Assembly (NCBI GenBank): GCA_963971425.1
Contig: OZ020518.1
Coordinates: 16,434,990 to 16,498,989 of the forward strand
DNA length: 64,000 nt
Reading direction: 5' to 3'
DNA from: Bryoerythrophyllum caledonicum
Lineage: Eukaryota > Streptophyta > Bryopsida > Pottiales > Pottiaceae
A model generated the notes under the pieces. The model was not told the DNA's origin and ran no database searches. It saw nothing but the letters and a program-made list of their open reading frames with translations. Of the stretch, positions 1-9,814 are shown piece by piece (the stretch's first letter is position 1; each line of letters opens with the position of its first letter). A program made the position numbers and the translations under genes.

Positions 1-300
1 GATTGCTTCTTCTTATAGAGAGTGGACGGCATTTTGTAGCTCCAAGGAAACTTGGAACTATCAGTTCAGTCACTTCTGCTATAAACAAACAACAAACATT
101 GAAAGACTCCTTCCGGAAGAATGTGCGACAAGAGCGGCTTTAACTTGTTTAGAGGCATCGTTGACCAGAGCCCGATGTTGAAGCCGAAGAGTAACATTTC
201 AAAAAGTTTCGTTAGGCCCGGCCTCCGGACAACATTCCCATGAAGGAAATGAGAAGATGTCGGCTTGCAAGGGTCCACAAAGCAAAGAAGACCATTGATG
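1..300 (-). pseudogene. FCP1/NLI-like domain d, copy A (runs off left edge)
   Basis: Read on the minus strand, an open frame at 278-66 contains a segment of the form RRPGLTKLFEMLLFGFNIG, followed by LWSTMP. This resembles the RPxLxxFL...F.VxxWSS block of FCP1/NLI-interacting-factor phosphatase domains. A frame change near 65 separates it from SKFPWSYK, which continues to the window edge. Copy B (35321-35885) is homologous and extends further, which allowed the alignment. It appears to be the last of four FCP1-like domains of the minus-strand cluster. Family assignment is motif-based; decay is evident from the stop and frame break. Confidence 0.5.
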
Positions 301-432
301 CATAGTACAATACATTTTCGAATTGGTGTTGGAGGAGCATGCAGGCATCTAAAATGGAAGGATGTTCTGTGGAAAATGTTAAAGAAACATTGTCATGATG
401 CAAACTACGGGTGAAAGTGAGAAGTTAAACAT

Positions 433-449
433 GTCGGCGGGCCGCCGAC
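433..449. repeat. GC-rich palindrome GTCGGCGG-G-CCGCCGAC
   Basis: Perfect 8-bp arms around one base, in AT-richer DNA between coding segments. The collinear position in copy B (36006-36023) retains a diverged version, so the site predates the A/B duplication. Confidence 0.9.
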
Positions 450-639
450 GGAGAAAACTACAACAAGTAGAAGCATAAGAAACAAACCACTCAAATAGGA
501 TATGCGAGGATTATGAAACACAGAAAATTAATTCAGCAATATTTGAGATGAATATATAAAAGTATTTACATGATACCGCCTATAACATTTATCAATGTTC
601 ACAATGGGCAAGAGTCCAGAGAATTAAAGTGGGTGCCTG

Positions 640-1339
640 TCTATGAGGCCCTCTGAGGGAATATGGCTCTCTTAGGTTGGGAAGCGACTGTCAACTTGGC
701 CATTACTTCAGCTAGACAACCCGGCTTGTCGTAGCCCTCTTGGTGAGAAGAGCAGACTTCTCGGTATCTTTTGTGGACCGCTAATCCCGAGAAAATACGA
801 CGCCGATCCAGATTGGAGTTCAGCTTGCAGTAATCCTAGACACTAAATCTGGGCTCCACTAGTCCATGAAGCCAGGGAATCAGCATACTCTAAAGATACG
901 TCTGCCCTTCTAGGCAATGCGTGCTCCGGGGAGAGTATGTGAATATTGAAGGATGCACTGCATTAAAAGGATCATTGAGGATATTTCAAAGGGGGCATGA
1001 TCGATCATGAGTGTATTTCGTTCATTAGCGTCTGGCTGGGCAATAAGAGAGCGTCTATCTCGAAAAAAACGAGCAAGCCGCTTCAACAACACGTCGCACT
1101 TCATTGTTTTGGAATTCACCCAGGTAGAGATATCACAATATGCATTGGTCATCTCTTGGATGTCCTTATGTAGGTCAAGGTACACCTTCCGCAAGTAAGC
1201 CATGTGTCTGATCGTGGACTTGTGTTTCTCAATGGACCAGAATGTCAATCCGAAGTTGGATTGGCAGAACATCAGGAACTCAAGATGACCCGACCTAGGT
1301 TTTTGATGATAATGGGGCGATGGCGACGAATCCTCCCGC
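640..1339 (-). pseudogene. FCP1/NLI-like domain c plus C-terminal tail, copy A
   Basis: The exon begins after a likely acceptor (TTGCCAG) near 1340. It shows SGHLEFLMFCQSNFGLTFWS (about 1290-1230), matching the RPHLxEFL..C..F.L.FWS block of NLI-interacting-factor phosphatases. ANERNTLMIDHAPFE lies near 1020-975, in the place of the family's LLIDDSP motif. The frame stops at 910. A second frame (about 890-640) carries a Cys-rich tail, EGYDKPGCLAEVMAK, which copy B also keeps (37.3-37.0 kb). The conserved tail suggests this was coding. It is now broken by at least one frameshift. Confidence 0.55.
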
Positions 1340-1438
1340 TGGCAAGGGACACGGTGATTATTGTGAGGGACTTTATTTCGTAGAAATATGGTGTTACAAT
1401 CATGAATGTCAAAGCGTGGCAAAATTGGGCGATTTTGG

Positions 1439-1458
1439 CGTCGGCTACCCGCCAACGT
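1439..1458. repeat. Intron palindrome, GTCGGCTACCCGCCAAC type
   Basis: Imperfect palindrome inside the inferred intron 1340-1479 between FCP1-like exons b and c. The next intron upstream in the gene also holds one and shares a segment of the form ATAATCACNGTGTCC, so the two introns look like products of exon-intron tandem duplication. Confidence 0.75.
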
Positions 1459-1479
1459 GGAACTACTATGCAACGGTAC

Positions 1480-2185
1480 GAGGGGGACGTCTACTACTCG
1501 GGTACGCCCGAACTAAGTTCTCCCACTGTTGATCACCGGGAGAGAGTTGAGAGCATCCAGAGTTAGGATTCCTCCAATTAAATTTGGGTACAGGCAAGCT
1601 TGAGTCTAACAAAGCGGAAAGGTACTTTAGAACCCCGAGAAGAACGGCGTTCTTGTTCGACTCTGTTGACTCTAGGGTGAATGTCATCGGATGCATTGCA
1701 TTTAGAGGACTAAGTCTGACATTCTTGTATGGACAGTTGTCAAGCAAAAGGGTGTTTTGACTATTTGCACCGGATCCTAACATTGCCTTTCGGCTCAAAA
1801 ACAATGTAGACAATCTCATGAAGTAAACCTTTCGATATTCTACCAAATTCTTAGCTAGATCACAGTAGGAATCATCATATACGTGTTTGACTACACTAAG
1901 AATCGGGCAATGGCCTTTGAGGGCTATCAATTGAGCAGCGAGCTTAGCCTAACTTTTGCTACTCCAAAGCACAATCGTGAAGTGATCCATGCAGAAGTTG
2001 ATAAATTCTGCCAACTTTGGCCTGAATTTGGTATGCCACTTTCCGTCCTTGCCTATATTCTGTGCAAATAACAGACCGTTTAGACCAAGGACAAGGAAGT
2101 CGTGATTGACCTTCTCAGTTGGCACCTTAGGATGCTTCTGGATGGAACTGCCCCCCGCTTGAGATCCATCGTCAACGTGGAGCAC
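1480..2185 (-). pseudogene. FCP1/NLI-like domain b, copy A
   Basis: The exon begins after a TTGCCTCCAG acceptor at 2186 and ends at a GTACCG donor at 1479. One frame runs through with a single in-frame TAG (1949-1951). In order it shows FLVLGLNGLLF (the position of the catalytic DxNG/DxDxT loop, with the nucleophile Asp replaced by Gly), FRPKLAEFINFC, IVLWSS, QNTLLLDNCPYKN and SPLNAMHP. These blocks fit the order of an FCP1/NLI-interacting-factor phosphatase domain. It ends with PGDQQWENLVRAYPSSRRP, matching the end of domain a. The missing nucleophile suggests a non-catalytic binding role, as an inference. Confidence 0.65.
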
Positions 2186-2356
2186 CTGGAGGCAACAATC
2201 GATGACATAGATATAATAAGTATCAAACATGTGCACCGGACACTGTGATTATTATGACAACATTTATTTTGAATAAGAACCACAGAAAGTTGTTGGAGAC
2301 AGTCTTTATTTTTGTAGATTTATACATGGGTGAAATACAACATGGATTTTGCAAGC

Positions 2357-2374
2357 ATCGGCAGCCCGCCGACC
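2357..2374. repeat. Intron palindrome in FCP1 a/b intron
   Basis: ATCGGCAGCCCGCCGACC lies inside the intron 2186-2392 between FCP1-like exons a and b. The corresponding part of copy B is deleted. Confidence 0.8.
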
Positions 2375-2392
2375 CCAAGTTCTAAGTAATAC

Positions 2393-3262
2393 TAGGATGT
2401 GGACGTCTATTGCTTGGGTATGACCACATGTACTGCTCCCATTTAGGGTCACCTGGTAGGAGGCGACGGATCCCAGTACACGTGGATAGCGCAGGGACGA
2501 CGGCCTTGGCAGGGGAAGTTTTGTCTTCTTTTACTAGACGAATGCTTGCCTTTCTTGGACTTTTGAAAGGCATGGCCAATTCTTTCACCAAGGAAAGGCG
2601 ATCTGCCACCGCGGTATACAAGGGTACATGCATGCCCTACATTTTCATGGCTTCAAGGAACTTTGAGACCTTCAAGAGAACAGAGGATTCATTTGTAGAG
2701 GTCTCAATAAAATCCATGGTGAAGCAAACCGGATGGATGGCATTATATGGACTGTTCTTGACGTTTGTAAAAGGAGAAACGTCAATCAACAGGGTGTTGC
2801 CGCTATTTGCTTCAATTCCTTTTAGCGCCGAGGGACTCATGAAAAGCGTAGACAGCCTCTTCTGGTAGAGTTTCTGACCCCCAACACCAAACCTCGCCAT
2901 GTTGCAGTTCGATTGATTGAAAATATAACGAAGTCTTCTAATACTGGGACATGAATCTCCAAGGGTTTTCATTTCATGGGCATGCCTATCTGGATTCTCC
3001 GAACTCCAGATCACATGACTAAAGTTTGTAACGTAGTAGTTAAGAAACTCAACCATGCGAGGCCGGATCTTGCTATACAACGACCCCTCCTTGTCAATAT
3101 CCAGGGCAAGTAACAGACCGTTTACTTGGAGGGCAAGGAAATAGTTATTGAGTGGTTGTCTGCCCACCTGAATGATGTGCTCAAACGCCTCCGTTTCCCG
3201 ATTTGCTCCTTCTTCGTCAACTGTTCGAGTTGAAACAACAGTAGGAGGAATACCCAGATGAA
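2393..3262 (-). pseudogene. FCP1/NLI-like domain a, copy A
   Basis: The exon starts after a TCAATCAGCAG acceptor at 3263. The frame stays open to about 2382 except for one TAG at 2637-2639. Blocks in order are FLALQVNGLLLALDIDKEG, IRPRMVEFLNYY, HVIWSSENPDRH, SGNTLLIDVSPFTN and SPYNAIHPVCF. This is the full order of an FCP1/NLI-interacting-factor phosphatase fold. The residue expected to be the nucleophilic Asp is Gln, and the remnant in copy B also has Gln. C-terminal PGDPKWEQYMWSYPSNRRP repeats the end of domain b. This is the best-preserved of the four domains. A catalytically dead, protein-binding role is plausible but unproven. Confidence 0.7.
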
Positions 3263-3301
3263 CTGCTGATTGATAGAAATATGGAAGCTATTAGATATAC
3301 A

Positions 3302-3318
3302 GTTGGCGGGCAGCCGAC
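3302..3318. repeat. Intron palindrome GTTGGCGGGCAGCCGAC
   Basis: Lies in intron 3263-3480, about 40 nt upstream of the acceptor. Copy B keeps it at 58282-58298 in the same intron. Confidence 0.85.
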
Positions 3319-3480
3319 AGAGAAGTAGAACATGAAAATACATTCTGATAATAGACTACAAACTCTGAAGAACAACCATAGCAAAGGAGCTTTGTGTTCA
3401 CGAGATAAAGTACATTTTTTAGAAAGGTAGTGTGCTAAAGGGCAAGAGAAATCTTCTAGATGCACTATCTCGTGACTAAC

Positions 3481-4534
3481 CTCCGGATGTATTGCCTATA
3501 TCCTGCCTCATGGGAGGAGCAATAGGCAAAAGCCCCGTGGTGGGATGATCAGCAGAGTTAGGGGACATCGAGAGTTCTCTTGGGGTAGAACTGGCGCTAC
3601 CCCCCGTCTTTGACTTTCGTCCTCCCTTTTTTGGAGGCAGAGGCGACCGCTTCTGGGATGGCACCTCCTTGCTGTTCTTAGAATTGCTCCTCGGTGACGG
3701 CACCCCCGAGGAAACGCCACCTTCTTCCGACGGTGCCTTGTTGTTCCTCGAATGGCTCCGTTGCTTCTTTTGCGGTGGCTCGGTGGGGGGCGGAACTCTG
3801 GAGAGTCTGGCCTCCACTGATTTCGGAAGCTGCAACGTGAGTATTCCGGTTTGGAGGAATATTCTTCACACTCGATTTCTTCTTCTTGCTCACCACTACT
3901 AGCACCGGTGCATGATACACAACATCGCCGGATTGCGAAGTAGCAGACGGGCTTCGCTCTGAAGAACTCGGAGGATTCTCATGCGGTGCAGGCCCATCAG
4001 ATACAACTTTGGTTTGGTGTAGGCTGTGTCGGCAGGCCACCGACGCTAGGGTCGATGGAGGTCACAGGTCGAGGAGAGATGAAGGCGCTTTGTGTGCGCA
4101 CGACGGTTTCATCCGCAGGCTGTGCAAACATGGGGACGGTCATCGTACCGCGCCTCCACCTCTGGTGGTACCACAGTTGGTGCCTTTCCTCCCTTCTGAG
4201 GCCTTATCAGGTGTGCTTCATCGAAAATGACATCTAAGTCGGCTGCTGTGAGCAGTCCATCGTCCTGCATCTCGGCGAGGAATAAGGTGTCGTCCACATC
4301 ATCGTCGCCCATCTCAGTCCCATGCTCTGAATCCTAGTCGGTTTCAGCCAATGTGACCACCTCATTTGGTTCCACATCGGGCACAACTGAAAGTGTTAGC
4401 GCAAGCGGGTGGGCTCTCCTTGGTAGGAAGGACATAGCCTGCACTCGCTCTATCGCGACAGCAACCGCCGCCTCCTCACGAACAAACTTGATCACGGTCG
4501 CTTTGTGTCGTGTTGGGCAAATAGTCTCGATCAA
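3481..4534 (-). pseudogene. Disordered Pro/Ser/Lys linker exon(s), copy A
   Basis: Three offset open stretches (4534-4109, 4040-3678 and 3835-3476) read as one low-complexity region. It starts with CPTRHKATVIKFVREEA, which could complete the methyltransferase-like fold of the preceding exon. An acidic patch (MGDDDVDDTLF) follows, then a basic PPTEPPQKKQRSHSR segment and Ser/Pro-rich sequence ending at the donor at 3480. Copy B (58465-59480) has an uninterrupted version of parts that are frameshifted here. One TAG (4334-4336) aligns with a CAG in copy B (59327-59329). Likely a flexible nuclear linker between the methyltransferase-like and FCP1-like parts. Confidence 0.5.
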
Positions 4535-5395
4535 TGATCAGTATGAAAACTGTCTTATCGGAGGCCGCCGACGGATACGAGAAGGTGAAAGAAAGAAGAA
4601 ATGAATGGATGAAGGAGAAGAGACTATAGTTATCATTTTGGTTCGATTGGAAATAACCCAAAGCACCAAATCAGTAAATGTGGATTTGTTTGCGGGGAAA
4701 GAGCGTTCATATGAATGCATCATGTTATTGTCACAATTGATTATACACCTGCTTACTAACTTCACTTAACAATTACAATCACTCAATTAATCTCTTGCAT
4801 CACTCCATACGTAAACAATCTTCAATTATCCATTCTTCATGATCTCATAATCATGTCAATTTTCTCTCTTCTTCACTATACTCACAGTAAATGATATTCA
4901 ATTATTCGTGATTAACTTCCGTAATCACATTCAACAACCAATTCTGTCACACAGATTACAATCTCTTCACATACACAATTCAATTATCTAACTTTTCTAT
5001 CTCCACAATTCTCATACAATGTTCATAAAATTCACTATCAATCATACAATCACACTTCTTTAATTCCAATTTCATAAATACTTCATACTAATCACAATCC
5101 TACACAAAGAAATAGAAAAATCCAAAGAAAAACAAGAGGTAGCACCAAGCTTGCCCCGGCTTACGACTATCACAATCTGGCCTCGAATTCATCTTCCTCA
5201 ACCTCTTTATCCAGAATTGAGATTCTAACTACCAGATTTCAACAGCCACATGCTTCTTCACCTCTTAACTAATTTTTCATGTATTTTTCCAATCTCACTA
5301 TTGATCTACAAAACTACCATGCTAACTGCCGAATTTAACCATTTCTAAACTGTATGTTAACGCAAAAAATAATTATATATTCTATAGAGACTTAC
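4535..5395 (-). other. 860-bp AT-rich intron with palindrome
   Basis: The donor is GTAAGTCTC at 5395, directly after the codons for GGNVTALAL. An acceptor lies near 4530. The middle (4750-5350) is AT-rich with repeated TCACAATTC-like words and no coding potential. A palindrome of the intron family (ATCGGAGGCCGCCGACGG) lies at 4557-4574, close to the acceptor. Much longer than the other introns of this gene, so a secondary insertion is possible; I could not define its ends. Confidence 0.6.
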
Positions 5396-6687
5396 CAAGG
5401 CCAATGCAGTCACGTTGCCTCCACCCCAAGTGTTGAAGACGGTCAGACTTGAGCCACCCTTCACTAGTGTGGGTTGCAAAATTGATGAGAGCAACCCTAA
5501 ATTTGGATGGCATTCATCTCCAACCAAACTCTCAGCCGAGGCCGAGGTAGCGTCATCATAGACTAGAATGAGAGGCTTTGTCAATCCAGTTACCTTTTGG
5601 AACTGGCGTAGGGGGTCCCGTGCAGCTCCGGGCTGGTTGAAGAGGATGCCTACATGCACAATGGGTCTCTCATCTATGGCAGAGGGAGGAAATTTTCCGT
5701 TAGAGTCTGGAAGGTAGTGGATAGTGTGGAGTGCGCAATCCACCTTCATTGCACGACATTCAGTCTCAATCACAAAATTGGACCTGTCGTCTGTGATGAA
5801 GACTGAAGGGGCGAAAAGTTCCCTGTCATCCCCTTCATCTCGCAACACCATCTCTGCAACAGCCTTGAGCCCGTCTTTGTTGCAATAGATCGGAACCCCG
5901 CACTTATCAAAGTCGAACACGATGAACATCTCGGGCGCCGCCTTCTCAAGAGTGAAGTCTCCGGATTGGTTGATCTGGCTCATGATGTCCTCAAGCTCAT
6001 GCGCAACCCAAACTTCGTGACGGACAATATACTCATCTACAACATCGCTGCAGTTGAGGGCATACTTCTCTAATGCCACATGGAACTCTGCTAGATCTGG
6101 GGTGGTACTTGGAGTAATCCCGTTGTACCTGCCTTTGAGGTAGGCCTTCCCCGGATCACTAAGCTCCAGTTCACGTATGATGTTCATGATGGTTTCGTTG
6201 CTAATGCCCTTTTTGTCTGCCAACTGCATGTATTCTTCAACCGGCCAAGGTGAGTACGTGTTATCGCCAACATTCTTCAACGGATACTTCTGGAACATCA
6301 GCATGAGCTCGTTCTTGATGATGTATTCCATCTTTTTATCGTGACACCAGGATTTCAACAAAACTCTTTCTGCATCCTTGTCGTGCCCCCCCCGTTACCT
6401 TCAAGTACACTTTCTTCGTGAGGATTTCATGAGCAAGCTTCATGGATCCCTCGTCCCAAAGCCGAGAATGTGTTGAAGGTCGTGGAGGGTGAGGTCCCGT
6501 TGAGGAATTTTGAGGATGGCTTGGGGCTTTTTCCATCCTCACCAATCAGGTTGCCTTGATCCCATGCGTCGAAGACTTCCTACCACTTGTTGTAAAGATT
6601 GTCTGGTGCAAAGACAAGCGGCAGCTTCAATGTGTCCGTCTTTGACTCCTTTCCCAACAATGTTGCAAGGTATTCCTTGCAAAACTC
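5396..6687 (-). pseudogene. Methyltransferase-like region, copy A
   Basis: The exon follows a GTGCAG acceptor at 6688. The first part (6687-6380) is frameshifted relative to copy B, which preserves it in frame. From 6361 to 5396 one frame is open for about 320 codons. Two segments suggest a class I DNA N4/N6 methyltransferase: TVFNTWGGGNVTALALV at the exon end resembles motif I (DPFxGxGTTxxAA), and VGILFNQPGAA sits where the DPPY-type motif IV would be. The downstream CPTRHKATVI would follow motif I. Copy B conserves FFNAWGGGNVTAMALI, so the glycine loop was under constraint. NQPG in place of DPPY argues against ordinary catalysis. The assignment is tentative. Confidence 0.4.
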
Positions 6688-6734
6688 CTGCACAATGACA
6701 TAGAAGACATTTACATGAGTTCAACTACAATGTT

Positions 6735-6751
6735 GTCGGCTGGCCGCTGAC
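6735..6751. repeat. Intron palindrome GTCGGCTGGCCGCTGAC
   Basis: Within the 150-bp intron 6688-6837, about 47 nt from the acceptor. The counterpart in copy B lies at 60924-60940. Confidence 0.85.
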
Positions 6752-6837
6752 GAAACATAATCAAAAACTTAATTCCGCCATGCTCATGAAATTGTGAATA
6801 ATGGAGAGCAGAATTGCTTAGTGAAGTGATACATTAC

Positions 6838-8171
6838 CTTCCATTTCTTGTAGTTGGTCCTCCTGTCAAGCCGACCATGCTCGATCCACTTATCCCTCAT
6901 CTTCCGGAGCTGCGACATGAAAGCCTCCTCTGCTTTCTTGTCCTTGGTTTCTATGTTCAAGAGGTTGGAGATCTTCACGAGGTTTTCCGGATCCCTCAAC
7001 CACAATGGGATAATATCGTGATCGAGGAAGTAATGCGCCCTTTCCAAATCCACGGGCTCTGCCGCGCCGAGTGCTTTGCACGCGAGGTACGTGTGTTGGC
7101 CACCAATGATGTACCAGTGGCATGTTGGAGAATTCCACCATTTATAGTGCCTTCCGTCAAGCACAACCTCGACGTCCATGGACGCGTGAATCCTTGGCTG
7201 CACAAGCTCAATCCCGTGCAAGTCCTTTCCATTCTCTCTTGTTCTTAGAGGACCTTGCAGAGGTACACAGTACTGAGGCGGTTTTGACCGCCATGGTCCC
7301 AATCCTCTGTAGAATAGGATGAGTTGATCTATGCGCTTCACGATAATGGGTCTATACTTCATCGAGTTAGGAGCAACATGAATTTTTGCGGACAAAATCT
7401 TTATTGGGAGTGTATTCTACCGGAATGGATAACATGCGCTAAGACCATCCTCTAGCACCTTGTACATAATGTCCAGCTCCTGACCACTCGTCTTGATCGT
7501 CAGGTGGTTGGCAAATGAAAGCGCATATGCCATGGACTTCACCTTCGGCTCTTTCTTTGACGCCTTCTTCTTGCGCACCTTGAGACTTAACTCCCCGGTG
7601 TCGGGAGTTCCAGCAACTTCAGTCACAGCGTCGCTAGCCGCTTTCTTGGAGTTCCTAGGCTTCCTCACAATCTTCGACTTTGAAATTGTCATGATCCCGG
7701 CCTTGGCGTTCTCCGCGACCCTGAGGTCTTTTGCTTTTCCGAAACAAGTAAGTAAATCCTTTCTATCTTTTGGAGTCACGTTGATGAACTCCATACCCCT
7801 CTCCAAAGCAGTGATGCATAGCTCTTGTCTGTAGGTCAGCTAGGGAATTTGAACTGCGATGATGTCTGGGATTTTTTTAGCCATTTTGACCTTCACCTTA
7901 AATTATGAGTCGCACTTCTGACTTGTTCTTTGGATCCTCCTTCATGTCAAGCACGGACACCAAGCTGCCACCCACAAACGTTTTGGAGTTGTGGTTCCCG
8001 TTGATACCCAACTGGGCAACCCCCTCCTTTCTCCATGAGATGCTCGACGACATCAACTCTAGGTGAACCTCATATGTGACTCGCGGCTTGCAATCAGCCG
8101 GCCAACCCATGTCCACGTCGAGGTTTACAGCACTGCCGACGAGCCACTTCGGCTTATTTGAAATTATAGTC
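6838..8171 (-). pseudogene. ParB-like domain gene segment, copy A
   Basis: The exon starts after a TTGCGCAG acceptor at about 8172. Reading continues through one probable frameshift (near 7900) and two TAG stops (7840-7842, 7417-7419) to the donor at 6837. The N-terminal part has SVLDMKEDPKNKSEVRL; a basic Lys/Ser-rich middle (7720-7540) could be a nuclear localisation segment. The C-terminal part contains CHWYIIGGQHTYLACKALG (about 7125-7065), closely resembling the xIxGGQHRxxAxxxLG core of ParB/sulfiredoxin-fold nuclease domains. ParB-like domains are fused to DNA methylases in many prokaryotic and phage proteins, which fits the next exon. Function in the element is unknown. Confidence 0.5.
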
Positions 8172-8220
8172 CTGCGCAACATAAAGAAAGACGTTGATTA
8201 GACCACCTGCCATAGACTTC

Positions 8221-8568
8221 ATTGGCGGGTCGCCGACGACCACAGTGACAAGTGTATACCACATAATAGGATGTTTGGAGACACTATGACCTATTCACAC
8301 GGAAACCTCACTACATACTTTGCTGATCACTTTTGTGCGATAGATCGAATACAACAAAGGCTTTTACTAGACTAAACTCAGCATTCCTCGGCGGGCCGTA
8401 GACGGCCACAGTCAAATGTGTACCACAGAATAACATTCTTGAAGATCCTATGACGTATTCACCCTGAAACCTAACTACATCCTCTTGTGATCACTTCTAT
8501 ACGAAAGTTCAAATACAACAATGGATTTAACTACACTGAACACAACATCCGTCGACTGGCTGCCGACG
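8221..8568. repeat. Palindrome-delimited tandem duplication
   Basis: Two diverged copies of a roughly 165-bp unit (8221-8386 and 8387-8549) share words such as ACTATGACSTATTCAC and TGATCACTTYTRTRCGA. Each begins with a palindrome of the family (8221-8237, 8387-8405). A third palindrome at 8550-8568 closes the array. It lies upstream of the ParB-like exon, presumably in intron or 5' flank. Confidence 0.75.
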
Positions 8569-9814
8569 GCGATGATGTACATACCTCTCTGTTGTCGCCA
8601 TTTCGTCGGTGGGTGGGAATTACTCCTCAGCTGATGGCTTGTGCTGAAGCGCCTCTGCTAGCCTCCGAGGACCGTCGACTAGTGATGATCGGCGGATGGA
8701 TCCAAATTTCAAGCTTAAAGCCGTAATCGCGCTTAACTAAGCGAGAATGCAAAATCAAGAAGAGCACGATTACAAATTACCAGAAATAGGAGGACGACAG
8801 GGTTTTGTTCTCGGATCCGGTGGACCGTTGCAGCCGTTTGATCTTCATTCGAAGGTAGACGGACGGCCACGGCTTCATGCTCGGGGTGCTAAGCCTGATC
8901 TAGGTATCAATTACCAAGTAACAGGCCATCTCAAAGTATCGTCTCAGATAATAACATAGAAACTAGGGTCGAGCGGCCATGATACTTCGAATTGAAGTGA
9001 CATCATCAATGTCGCCTCGGCTACCATTTGGCCTAAGATCTAGGGTCCTACACCTACGATGTCCCTTCGATTGATTTCATTTCATCTTGACACCTCATTC
9101 CATTTTGAATCTGTAAAATTTGGCACACTCTCAACAGCCCTTGAGCGGGTGTCGTTGACCGATTTTGGCGGCTAATTTCAAATTTGAAGTTTGCGTGCTA
9201 TAAAGTTTGCATGATGGTGAGGATATCATATATGACCTCAATCCATGGAATTCCCTTGTCATTTCTAGACTCTCAGGCCTCCTATTCTCTCACGCTCGCA
9301 ACTGGTAGTGATTCTCTTAGAGTCCTTTCCGCACGAGTCCATTATATTTGGTCCTGCACAAGTCCGTTATCACTGATCATGCATGGGTCCATATATTATT
9401 TCACTCCTTCACCTGAATATGCTTGGTTATTCACTGTCATGTATCCGACAGTTAATTAAATTAGATCCTCATTAGAAATCAAGTACATCTGACTATGTGC
9501 CCACCAATTTTGTTTTCTGTTCCAAAGTTCGTCGGTGGATGATAATATCCACTCGGCGGATGCCTGTCACATCCTTCACATGGTAGACGTTACGTGTAAC
9601 ATTCAGCCGTCGGCGGGCAGCCGACGGCATGGTTTATAAGATCCATTGCCGAGCAACTCTGAAGCTAATTAAGGGATTGGTGGGGTTGTTGATCAGGTTC
9701 ATTGACTTTGAGATTTCAGATCAGCCACCCTCGTCGGCGGGCAACCAACAAAATCACTGTAGTTGTCATTCCCTTATCCTCTGTCTCAAGTGATTTCATA
9801 CCACTGACGTCAGC
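8569..9814. other. Divergent intergenic region
   Basis: Lies between the minus-strand ParB-like gene and the plus-strand DUF7869-type gene, so it should hold the promoters of both. No convincing TATA box or conserved ORF was found; short open frames at 8487-8959 show no family resemblance. Two palindromes of the intron family are present: GCCGTCGGC-GGGCA-GCCGACGGC at 9606-9628 (the most perfect in the window, 9-bp arms) and CGTCGGCGGGCAACCAAC at 9732-9749. Confidence 0.5.
9606..9628. repeat. Best palindrome of the family, 9-bp arms
   Basis: GCCGTCGGC and GCCGACGGC flank a 5-base loop, about 190 bp upstream of the start of the DUF7869-type gene. Confidence 0.9.

Noticed and set aside
4028..4044. 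GTCGGCAGGCCACCGAC as another intron palindrome
   Set aside because: It lies in the linker coding region, and copy B encodes GPPTPPVP at the same place, so it is probably coincidental.
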